In this document: positions 1 to 5,043 of the stretch, in pieces | Layout: each line of letters starts with the position of its first letter | How positions within the stretch are numbered: the stretch's first letter is position 1 | Assembly (NCBI GenBank): GCA_050292445.1 | Contig: JBNKLQ010000372.1 | Coordinates: 1 to 5,100, forward strand | Direction of reading: 5' to 3' | DNA: 5,100 bases | DNA from: Leptofilum sp050292445 | GTDB lineage: Bacteria; Chloroflexota; Anaerolineae; Promineifilales; Promineifilaceae | Notes under the pieces: generated by a model | Databases searched by the model: none | Told to the model about the DNA's origin: nothing | Seen by the model: only the letters and a program-made list of their open reading frames with translations | Translations under genes and position numbers: made by a program

Positions 1-2615
1 AAATCGGAAACAAATAGCTCTTTTTCCACAACCTGCCCGTCACCTGAGACTATTTTCCCAGTGCCAATGACGGCCGAACCGTCTGGGCTGCTGACTTCAA
101 AGCCGAATCCTTCGTTGGTAGGGCCGCTCACTTTTTGGTTATTCCAGTAGTAAGTGTAACGGCCGTTCCCGCCTCCACCCTGCATGTAGACCGTGCGGTA
201 TTTCATGTTGGCCTCACAGCGCGTACCCGGTAAAGGATACAATGTTAGCGTAAGGAGAGGGCAGGCACTGCCAGCGCAAACGTTGCTGGTGTTATTGGTC
301 GTGGGATTGGCAACGGCCGTTCCAGTGACTACCGTCAATGCTTCAAAATCACCTGTCCAGTTTAGTCGAGGTCCATACACAAATCCGGCCTGGCCCGCTT
401 CATTTTGCACATAAAACCATTCTCCTACCTCAGAGCGGCCCAGCACCGTTACGTGCTCACCAACGGAAATAAAAGTTACTTCCTGGGCATCGCTATCCGG
501 GCTGATATAGAGACTGGAAGAGAGCAAAGCTGTGGCTGTGGGCAAGTCAGCGTCTATCGTTTCTGTTACTGCTGGTGCTGTTGGTTCAACCGTTGGTGTG
601 GGTGAACTGGTTGGGGTGGGGCTAAAGGTTGCCGTTGGCTGTGGGCTGGTCTCCTTGGTTGGTGTTTGGTTGGAAACGGCCGTTTCTGCCAATGGCTCAT
701 CCAAATTTGCTGTAGTTGAAACTGCTTTTGTATTGGTAACGATAGCCAGCGGTGTATTGTCTGTGCTGCTGGCCAGGTCTTCTGCTCCAACGCGCCAGGG
801 TTGCCCGGCCAGCATAACGATGACAATGGTGGCCAACATCGCCAGGCCAGCCAGCCACAAGGCGGGTCGCTGCATAAGGTGGGAAAATGAGGCTGGTAAC
901 GACCGTTCCTCAGTCGCTTCTTTTTGCTTGATGATCTGCGCTTTGGCAATGGCTGACGCTTTTTCTTGGTCAATAACCTGAATAATCTCGTAGTTTGGAT
1001 TACAGGCAATCACCAGGTCAGACGCATCCTGGTAAGCATAAGGTACCCATTTCCGGGGAACCTGTGATGGTTTGTCAGAAAACGTTTCGGTAAGCTGCTG
1101 CTGCACATAGGCAAATGCATCGTCAATGGTGATTTTGCCATCGTGGTCCGTATCGGCTGCACCACTGAGCAAGCCCTGTACAAAATGTTCCGTAAACAAC
1201 GATGGTTCTGCCTGGCCTTGGACGTTGCCCTTGGCCCAATTGTACTGCGTGCTGTCGTTGGCAGTCAGCACAACACGTTTAAAGCCATTGTGGGCAAAAG
1301 CATCCGAAGTATTGACGTCGCGTCCCACCGTGCCAGATGATTCCGATGCTACCGTGTCGCTGTAATAGCAATCCATCACCAGGATTTGTTGTTCAGAGAG
1401 GCTGTTGTCCATCTCATCGGCAATAAATCGAGTGGGGATAGCCGTACCGCGCAGCAGTTCATGTTCTGTATCTTTGACGGTTAAATAGAGTTGTCCCCGC
1501 GTGCCCAAGGCAGCATGGCCCATAAAATAGAGTAGCAACAGGTCATCCTTGCCACGGTCAGTAAAAAATTGGGAGATGGCCCGGCGCACACCGTCGGCTG
1601 ATTCGTTAATTAGTGTGTTTACTTCGCGGAATCCACCTACCGCAGGATTTTGCAACACGTAGGCCAGGGTGTGGATATTTGCCGTTGGTTTGATGAGTTG
1701 GGCCAGAGTAGGGTCATCATATTCATAGTTGGCAATGATGAGTGCATACCGGTGTCCGGGTGCTTTTTCGTTCAACGTCAGCTTGTGCGCATCTCCCACA
1801 ATTTTAGCGACTTCTTGCAGGGCGTTGGCAAATTCAACGGCCGTATGGTAGCGATGCTCTTTCTGCTTGGCCATTGCCTGGACAATCACCTCCTGGCAGG
1901 CTGGAGGCAAACTCGGCTCCATTTCTTGCAGATTGGGCACAGGTTCAAACATATGCTTCACGGCGACAGCAATAGGGGTATTGGTTTGGTACGGGTGTTT
2001 GCCTGTAAGCATTTCGAACAGGATGATACCCAAGGTGTAAATGTCGGAACGGCCGTCCAGCTCTCCTTCACCCTGAATTTGTTCTGGGCTCATGTAGGCT
2101 GGGGTGCCGACTGCACCGCCAGTATCAGTGAGTTTAGTATGCGCGTATTTTAGCTTTGCTGTGCCAAAATCAGAAATATACGGTTCGTTGCGTTGATCAA
2201 ATAAGATGTTGCTGGGTTTTAAATCGCGGTGAATAACGCCATGCAGGTGCACTTCATCCAGAGCTGGTGCCAGCTTGGAAATGATGCGGGCAGATTCGGC
2301 AACTGAGATGGCCCCTTGCTTGAGCCTTTCCCCCAATGAGCCTCCAGTCATAAAGCGCATGACCAGGAATGGCTGCCCATCCTCCTCGCCGAAGTCATAA
2401 ACTGGCACAATGGCAGGATGATCTAATGACGCAACCACTTTTGCTTCTCGCTCAAACCGGCGACGGAAGGTGGGTTGGTGAAGTAGCTCAAGTGGCAGCA
2501 GTTTGATGGCGACGTCGCGCTCAAAACGCGGATCATGTGCCAGATAAACTGTTGACATCCCCCCACGACCGAGTTCTGCTTTGATTCGGTAACGACCGAT
2601 CGTTTTAGGTATCAT
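1..2615 (-). CDS. Membrane-anchored Ser/Thr kinase fused to a caspase-like domain with SH3-like ectodomain (3' end outside window)
   Basis: The frame is open for 871 codons and leaves the window at its 3' end. Residues 9-268 form a Hanks-type kinase: Gly-rich loop GRGGMSTVY (16-24), K38, E57, HRDLKPSN (129-136), DFG (149-151), SPE (176-178), D191 and R255, so it should be active. Residues 288-540 resemble peptidase C14: YFMGH gives the dyad His (H367), but the DxCxSG cysteine motif reads DCYYSD (415-420), with Tyr417 where the nucleophile should be. An EF-hand-like loop (488-499) and the closing PYAYQDASDLVIACNP block follow. A single hydrophobic helix lies at 585-604, then a Thr/Pro-rich stalk (about 645-682), an SH3-like domain (697-752, with GEWFYV and GFVYGPRL), cysteines 780, 785 and 800, and an unfinished Gly/beta-rich region. 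Kinase and caspase-like domains should be cytoplasmic and the rest outside. An in-frame TAA four codons upstream limits the start to ATG 2615 or the TTG just before it. Proteolysis looks doubtful; a signalling or scaffold role is inferred. Confidence 0.93.
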   Translation of the reverse strand, partial: MIPKTIGRYRIKAELGRGGMSTVYLAHDPRFERDVAIKLLPLELLHQPTFRRRFEREAKVVASLDHPAIVPVYDFGEEDGQPFLVMRFMTGGSLGERLKQGAISVAESARIISKLAPALDEVHLHGVIHRDLKPSNILFDQRNEPYISDFGTAKLKYAHTKLTDTGGAVGTPAYMSPEQIQGEGELDGRSDIYTLGIILFEMLTGKHPYQTNTPIAVAVKHMFEPVPNLQEMEPSLPPACQEVIVQAMAKQKEHRYHTAVEFANALQEVAKIVGDAHKLTLNEKAPGHRYALIIANYEYDDPTLAQLIKPTANIHTLAYVLQNPAVGGFREVNTLINESADGVRRAISQFFTDRGKDDLLLLYFMGHAALGTRGQLYLTVKDTEHELLRGTAIPTRFIADEMDNSLSEQQILVMDCYYSDTVASESSGTVGRDVNTSDAFAHNGFKRVVLTANDSTQYNWAKGNVQGQAEPSLFTEHFVQGLLSGAADTDHDGKITIDDAFAYVQQQLTETFSDKPSQVPRKWVPYAYQDASDLVIACNPNYEIIQVIDQEKASAIAKAQIIKQKEATEERSLPASFSHLMQRPALWLAGLAMLATIVIVMLAGQPWRVGAEDLASSTDNTPLAIVTNTKAVSTTANLDEPLAETAVSNQTPTKETSPQPTATFSPTPTSSPTPTVEPTAPAVTETIDADLPTATALLSSSLYISPDSDAQEVTFISVGEHVTVLGRSEVGEWFYVQNEAGQAGFVYGPRLNWTGDFEALTVVTGTAVANPTTNNTSNVCAGSACPLLTLTLYPLPGTRCEANMKYRTVYMQGGGGNGRYTYYWNNQKVSGPTNEGFGFEVSSPDGSAVIGTGKIVSGDGQVVEKELFVSD

Positions 2616-2623
2616 CAAGCAAA

Positions 2624-2629
2624 ATTATA
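2624..2629 (-). promoter_or_regulatory. -10 box of the kinase gene, probably giving a leaderless mRNA
   Basis: The minus strand reads a perfect TATAAT that ends eight bases before the ATG at 2615. A normal transcription start 6-8 bases downstream would fall on or next to the start codon. No Shine-Dalgarno sequence is visible in between (TTTGCTTG). The hexamer 17 bases upstream is TACGTG, a poor -35. A TTGACA exists at 2635-2640 but is only five bases from the -10, too close to act with it. A weak -35 fits a promoter that needs an activator. This is motif evidence only. Confidence 0.45.
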
Positions 2630-2633
2630 AAGA

Positions 2634-2649
2634 GTGTCAAACCTGGCAC
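2634..2649. promoter_or_regulatory. Operator-like dyad upstream of the kinase -10
   Basis: The 16-bp sequence GTGTCAAACCTGGCAC is an inverted repeat of pattern GTGnCA-N4-TGnCAC, with five of six bases per half-site matching. It lies in the spacer and -35 region of the kinase promoter, where a repressor or activator would act. A further GTGTCA half-site is at 2723-2728. The binding protein is unknown. Confidence 0.3.
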
Positions 2650-2766
2650 GTAATGTTATTTGCGCCTTCTTCACGCGGTATCTTAGTACATAATTCCTAA
2701 CGGCTGTTGTTTGTTTTAGATAGTGTCAGATTTTTTGTGAGAAATTTGTGCTAGGGGGGGATATCT

Positions 2767-2795
2767 TTGACTTCTTGGGCTGGTTTAAGTATGGT
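2767..2795 (+). promoter_or_regulatory. Candidate upstream promoter of the LysM lipoprotein gene
   Basis: TTGACT (2767-2772) and TATGGT (2790-2795) are separated by 17 bases. They match the sigma70-type consensus at five and four of six positions. The promoter would read toward the lipoprotein gene with a leader above 200 bases. It is weaker than the candidate at 2824-2852 and may be chance in this A+T-rich stretch. Confidence 0.25.
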
Positions 2796-2801
2796 TATGT
2801 T

Positions 2802-2811
2802 ACCTTAAGGT
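2802..2811. promoter_or_regulatory. Palindrome ACCTTAAGGT upstream of the proximal promoter
   Basis: This perfect 10-bp palindrome ends 12 bases before the candidate -35 at 2824, so it is centred about 52 bases upstream of the expected transcription start. That is a common activator position. The site is short and no second copy was noticed, so support is weak. Confidence 0.2.
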
Positions 2812-2823
2812 TATTATTGCTTC

Positions 2824-2852
2824 TTCAAAAATTGTTTTGTCTCTGCTATAAT
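2824..2852 (+). promoter_or_regulatory. Proximal promoter of the LysM lipoprotein gene (extended -10)
   Basis: A perfect TATAAT (2847-2852) is preceded by TGC, giving an extended -10 (TGnTATAAT). TTCAAA (2824-2829) sits 17 bases upstream and matches four of six -35 positions. Transcription would start near 2859, leaving a leader of about 150 bases before the lipoprotein ATG. This is the best plus-strand promoter in the divergent region. Confidence 0.5.
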
Positions 2853-2959
2853 GAATTAGATTATGTTTAACTAACCACAATTCCATCATTGGGTTTTGCA
2901 GAGGATCCGATTTTCGATTAGTGGCAAGTTGTACCCCAAATGAGCGGGGCATTTTTCTT

Positions 2960-2988
2960 ACGAGGGTTTTCAGGGATGTGGCTCTCGT
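2960..2988 (+). promoter_or_regulatory. Leader hairpin just upstream of the lipoprotein ribosome binding site
   Basis: Bases 2960-2968 can pair with 2980-2988. ACGAG pairs with CTCGT, and a further GGTT/GGCT segment extends it with G-U pairs, giving up to nine pairs around an 11-base loop. It ends nine bases before the Shine-Dalgarno sequence, so it could influence translation. A weaker CCCC/GGGG stem followed by a T-run lies just upstream (2934-2955). I compared these with the c-di-AMP (ydaO) riboswitch, which often controls wall genes, and saw no convincing match. Confidence 0.25.
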
Positions 2989-2997
2989 TAGGCAAAT

Positions 2998-3003
2998 GAG
3001 GAG
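2998..3003 (+). promoter_or_regulatory. Strong ribosome binding site of the LysM lipoprotein gene
   Basis: GAGGAG ends five bases before ATG 3009. It fixes the start of the short lipoprotein gene and contrasts with the divergent kinase gene, which has no such site. Confidence 0.75.
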
Positions 3004-3008
3004 ATATT

Positions 3009-3377
3009 ATGCGAAAATATTTAATTTTCATTTTGCTGCTTTCACTTATCACAGTGGCATGTAGCCAGTTGCAAAATAGTGCGAATGAGGCGAGTACAGA
3101 AACTGCACAAGAAACGGCCGTAGAAGAAGCCCCTCGTATAGAAGTAACCGCCACACCAACATTGCCCCCAACTTATACGCCTGAACCGATGGGGCGAGGC
3201 GGTCACATTTCGCCAGTAAGCACGCGTACCATTCACATTGTGCAGGCTGGTGAAACAATGAGCCAGATTGCTGCCAAGTATGGCGTTGATACAAAATTCT
3301 TGGCTGACTCAAACCGAATTTACAATTACCATCTTATTTATGTAGGTCAAGTTCTTTATATTCCTCCCTGCGAATAA
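3009..3377 (+). CDS. Small LysM-domain lipoprotein
   Basis: This 122-residue protein begins with MRK, a hydrophobic segment (4-17) and Cys18. The segment TVAC is an imperfect lipobox (Thr rather than Leu at -3), so lipid anchoring is likely but not certain. Residues 25-45 are Glu/Thr-rich, and residues 46-60 are a Thr/Pro-rich linker (TATPTLPPTYTPEP). Residues 74-119 form one LysM domain with the usual VQAGETMSQIAAKYGV, Asn102 and GQVLYIPP landmarks. LysM domains bind N-acetylglucosamine-containing glycans such as peptidoglycan. No catalytic domain is present, so it is probably a wall-binding surface protein. The start is set by GAGGAG five bases upstream. It is divergent from the kinase gene, whose stalk has the same Thr/Pro character, and they may share control. 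One ACGGCCGT octamer lies inside (3114-3121). Confidence 0.9.
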   Translation: MRKYLIFILLLSLITVACSQLQNSANEASTETAQETAVEEAPRIEVTATPTLPPTYTPEPMGRGGHISPVSTRTIHIVQAGETMSQIAAKYGVDTKFLADSNRIYNYHLIYVGQVLYIPPCE

Positions 3378-3411
3378 ATTTTCTGAATCCACCTAACCCC
3401 AAGCGAAATAG

Positions 3412-3438
3412 AAAAAGCCCTGGCAAAACTGCCAGGGC
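3412..3438 (-). terminator. Rho-independent terminator for minus-strand transcription
   Basis: Bases 3417-3425 and 3430-3438 form a perfect nine-pair stem (GCCCTGGCA with TGCCAGGGC) around the loop AAAC. On the minus strand it is followed by five Ts (3416-3412). It lies 12 bases past the transposase stop codon, so it would end transposase transcripts before they run antisense into the lipoprotein gene. Its last base is also the first base of the insertion sequence, so it seems to be a pre-existing host terminator at the junction. On the plus strand no T-run follows it. Confidence 0.75.
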
Positions 3439-3455
3439 ATAGACATCAAGTTAAG
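3438..3455 (+). repeat. Left terminal inverted repeat of the IS
   Basis: CATAGACATCAAGTTAAG matches the right end read on the minus strand (CATAAGCATCAAGATAAG) at 15 of 18 bases. It overlaps the transposase stop codon (3451-3453), so the gene runs into the tip of the element. Confidence 0.75.
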
Positions 3456-4740
3456 GAATAGCACGACTCAAAAGCTGAAAGGTGGCGGGTCGTGTTTTTC
3501 TTTTCTGAACAGTGCATCGCGCTAAAGAAGGAAGGATTAGGCGCAACGTGCGAATCAGAAAACGGGAATCAGCTAAAGCAGACAAGATATGAAAAGCATG
3601 TTTGCGCAACACCCTCGTGGCTTTAACGAGGGAGCGGCTTTCAACGTGCCAGCAACCCAGCAAAAGAAGCCAATGCTGGACCAAGGCGAGGATAAGTTTG
3701 GCATAGAGTTCACTCAAAATTTGATGAGGCTGCTGAGAACGCCAATCATCAAGGGACAATTCACTTTTCCACAGCTTAAAGAGGAGTTCAATTTGCCAAC
3801 GAAGGCGTTGCAAGCAAAGAATGTCAGCGAGGGAAAATGATTCAGGAGGCAGATTTGTCACCAGAATTGTCCATTCACATAGGGCAAGGGTCTCTGGCTT
3901 GAGTTGGCTATTTTTTCGTTTGCGCGCGGCTTTGCGTGCCCGTTTTTTCCGCTCTTCGGCAACCTCATCAGGAACACGAATGGCGAGTAAACGACATGGT
4001 AAGCGCTGAGCCGTCAATTCGATAGGTTGGTCAATACAGTCTCCCTGCTGCTCCTTAAGCCAGTCAGCCGCATGAATGACTTGCTCCCCCTGCCAGATAC
4101 CGGAACGAGCTGGCACACGGCTGACCCACCAAACCCCTTGCTCATTCAGCTCTTCAAAAACCTTGACCTTGAAATACCCCAAATCAGCCAACCTCAGACT
4201 GCCTTTTGGCAGAGCGACCGTTTGTAAAGGGCAATCATGGTCTCGTCCTGAAGCGAGCGTAAGGTCAAAGCGACCATGCTGATAGTCGAGCACCGTTTGC
4301 AATTTGAGCACGGCTTGGTTTTTGCTTTGTCCTTGCCATACTGTTTGAAAAGAGGCTGGCAACTCTACCTGACTGCTATCCTGGAGATACACCCCGTTAA
4401 ATGAGGCCAGTAAATCTGTCCGCTCACACTGGTTTTGCACCATGTAAGTCACCCCTTTGAGCAGGAGTTGTTGTAAAAAGGCATTGGCTTGCGGGCTGTT
4501 GAGTCGTTCTTGTAATCCTTGTGGACTTATCTCGACATCACAGACTCGGGCACTTTGACATAGTTCTTCTAAGATTGCTTTTGGATTCGCCTGCCAGCCA
4601 AAGACCAAGCTTTGAGCAAAACTTGCCCCATTTATTTTTCTCTCTCTTTGGATAAAGCCGCTTTCTCGCCCTATTTGGTTCGCATCTTCTATCAATAATT
4701 GTTGCAGTATTTGGCTCAATTGGGGTATGGTTGTTTTCAT
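3451..4740 (-). CDS. IS4-family DDE transposase
   Basis: This full-length 429-residue protein should cut and join the ends of its own insertion sequence. The DDE residues are D121 (YLQDSSQVELP), D186 (RLADLGYF) and E318 (RWQIELLFKLWK). The IS4 signature Y-(2)-R-(3)-E-(6)-K is present as R314, E318 and K325, but the Tyr position holds Gln311. Residues about 135-180 give the beta-strand context around the second Asp, and a very basic stretch lies at 264-277 (ERKKRARKAARKRK), inside the insertion region that IS4 transposases carry between the second Asp and the Glu. A GAGGA sequence nine bases before ATG 4740 is the likely ribosome binding site. It is buried in the 4741-4802 hairpin. I see no strong promoter: TTGAGA (4825-4830), straddling the right end, is 15 bases from TAAGAC, a poor -10. 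No frameshift or internal stop is present. Confidence 0.93.
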   Translation of the reverse strand: MKTTIPQLSQILQQLLIEDANQIGRESGFIQRERKINGASFAQSLVFGWQANPKAILEELCQSARVCDVEISPQGLQERLNSPQANAFLQQLLLKGVTYMVQNQCERTDLLASFNGVYLQDSSQVELPASFQTVWQGQSKNQAVLKLQTVLDYQHGRFDLTLASGRDHDCPLQTVALPKGSLRLADLGYFKVKVFEELNEQGVWWVSRVPARSGIWQGEQVIHAADWLKEQQGDCIDQPIELTAQRLPCRLLAIRVPDEVAEERKKRARKAARKRKNSQLKPETLALCEWTILVTNLPPESFSLADILCLQRLRWQIELLFKLWKSELSLDDWRSQQPHQILSELYAKLILALVQHWLLLLGCWHVESRSLVKATRVLRKHAFHILSALADSRFLIRTLRLILPSLARCTVQKRKTRPATFQLLSRAIP

Positions 4741-4802
4741 AAAAAAGAATCCTCAGGAATTTGTTGGTTAGGCTCAACAATTTTCCCTGAAGATTCTTTT
4801 TT
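4741..4802. promoter_or_regulatory. Hairpin masking the transposase ribosome binding site; also a bidirectional terminator
   Basis: Bases 4741-4751 pair perfectly with 4792-4802 (11 pairs). The stem continues with TCAGG/CCTGA (4753-4757 with 4786-4790) and TTGTTG/CAACAA (4761-4766 with 4775-4780), closed by an eight-base loop. The transposase Shine-Dalgarno GAGGA (minus strand, 4754-4750) is inside one arm. A transcript entering from outside the element would therefore fold and block translation, as known for IS10 and IS50. T-runs on both strands (4797-4803 plus, 4746-4741 minus) make it terminator-like in both directions. Confidence 0.75.
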
Positions 4803-4805
4803 TGT

Positions 4806-4823
4806 CTTATCTTGATGCTTATG
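4806..4823 (-). repeat. Right terminal inverted repeat of the IS
   Basis: The minus strand reads CATAAGCATCAAGATAAG, the partner of the left end at 3438-3455. The differences are an AG/GA swap at positions 5-6 and one T/A at position 14. It lies 66 bases upstream of the transposase start, with the masking hairpin between them. Confidence 0.75.
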
Positions 4824-4934
4824 CTCTCAAAAACATTTGGGGGTTCTTTTTGTTTTAGGGACTTTAGTACACTTTATATACGCGGGGGCTTACCAGGTAG
4901 AATAAAAACAGAATAAAGATTTAACACAGTACAG

Positions 4935-4995
4935 TGACAAATGTCATATCAAATTGATGACACTTTAATACAACAACCCTCTTTCCATGTTGTAT
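4935..4995. promoter_or_regulatory. Cluster of dyads upstream of the gene at 5044
   Basis: Several inverted repeats are packed here: TGACA/TGTCA (4935-4939 and 4942-4946), TGTCAT/ATGACA (4942-4947 and 4957-4962), the odd palindrome ATCAAATTGAT (4948-4958), and ATACAACA-N12-TGTTGTAT (4968-4975 and 4988-4995, perfect eight-base arms). TTGATCAA follows at 5007-5014. This density fits an operator region. Which proteins bind is unknown. The rest of 4824-4934 is A+T-rich with an 11-base-spaced AGAATAAA pair (4899, 4910) and no gene that I can support. Confidence 0.35.
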
Positions 4996-5021
4996 CGTAT
5001 TAAATATTGATCAACAAGATA

Positions 5022-5027
5022 TATAAT
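5022..5027 (+). promoter_or_regulatory. -10 box for the gene at 5044
   Basis: A perfect TATAAT lies 16 bases before ATG 5044. Transcription from it would start near 5034, giving a leader of about ten bases that just holds AAGGA (5035-5039). The region 17 bases upstream (ATTAAA) is not a good -35, so an activator bound at the upstream dyads is possible. Confidence 0.35.
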
Positions 5028-5043
5028 TTTATGTAAGGAATCA

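Larger units (their letters stand above)
71..3121. repeat. Dispersed palindromic octamer ACGGCCGT (six copies)
   Basis: Exact ACGGCCGT copies lie at 159-166, 313-320, 676-683, 1837-1844, 2049-2056 and 3114-3121. Three are embedded in the longer palindrome AACGGCCGTT (158, 312, 675). Near copies are ACGGCCGA (70-77) and AACGGCTGTT (about 2699). A given octamer is expected about 0.05 times in 3.1 kb of random sequence. In the kinase and lipoprotein genes the copies are read in two frames, as Thr-Ala-Val (T258, T645 and T766 of the kinase; LysM residues ETAVEE) or as Gly-Arg (G188, G818). This points to selection or mutation at DNA level, not protein level. None was found in the insertion sequence. 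Confidence 0.7.
3438..4823 (-). mobile_element. Complete IS4-family insertion sequence, about 1386 bp
   Basis: One intact DDE transposase gene is bounded by two 18-bp imperfect inverted repeats (15 of 18 matching). The tip CATnnnCATCAAGnTAAG resembles the ends I recall for IS231-type members of the IS4 family. Outward, AGGG on the left and AGAG on the right could extend the repeats to 22 bp with 18 matches. No clear 9-12-bp target duplication is visible. If the 22-bp ends are used, the ten-base flanks both begin CAAAA and then diverge. The element sits between the lipoprotein gene and the control region of the gene at 5044 and appears to break no gene. Confidence 0.8.

Noticed and set aside
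532..981. A 149-codon plus-strand frame opposite the kinase gene
   Set aside because: It lies antisense to the stalk. The Val/Gly repeats are the complement of Thr/Pro codons, and no ribosome binding site or domain is seen.
566..1009. A 147-codon minus-strand frame overlapping the kinase gene
   Set aside because: It is an alternative frame of the same strand, and its Arg/Pro/Gln-rich product reflects shifted reading of the stalk codons. The long kinase frame runs unbroken through it.
1650..2153. A 167-codon plus-strand frame opposite the kinase and caspase-like domains
   Set aside because: It is antisense to well-supported domains and shows no recognisable motif.
2635..2640. TTGACA on the minus strand as the -35 of the kinase promoter
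   Set aside because: It is only five bases from TATAAT, and sigma70-type promoters need about 15-19.
2853..3003. c-di-AMP (ydaO-type) riboswitch in the lipoprotein leader
   Set aside because: Wall-related genes often have it, but the conserved sequence blocks of that class were not recognisable here.
3589..4282. Several plus-strand frames of 62-83 codons inside the insertion sequence
   Set aside because: All lie antisense to the intact transposase and lack motifs or ribosome binding sites.
3392..4859. Alternative IS ends CCTAACCCCAAGCGAA on the left and CCTAAAACAAAAAGAA on the right
   Set aside because: They match at only 11 of 16 bases. The pair at 3438 and 4823 matches at 15 of 18, lies closer to the gene and resembles known IS4-family tips.
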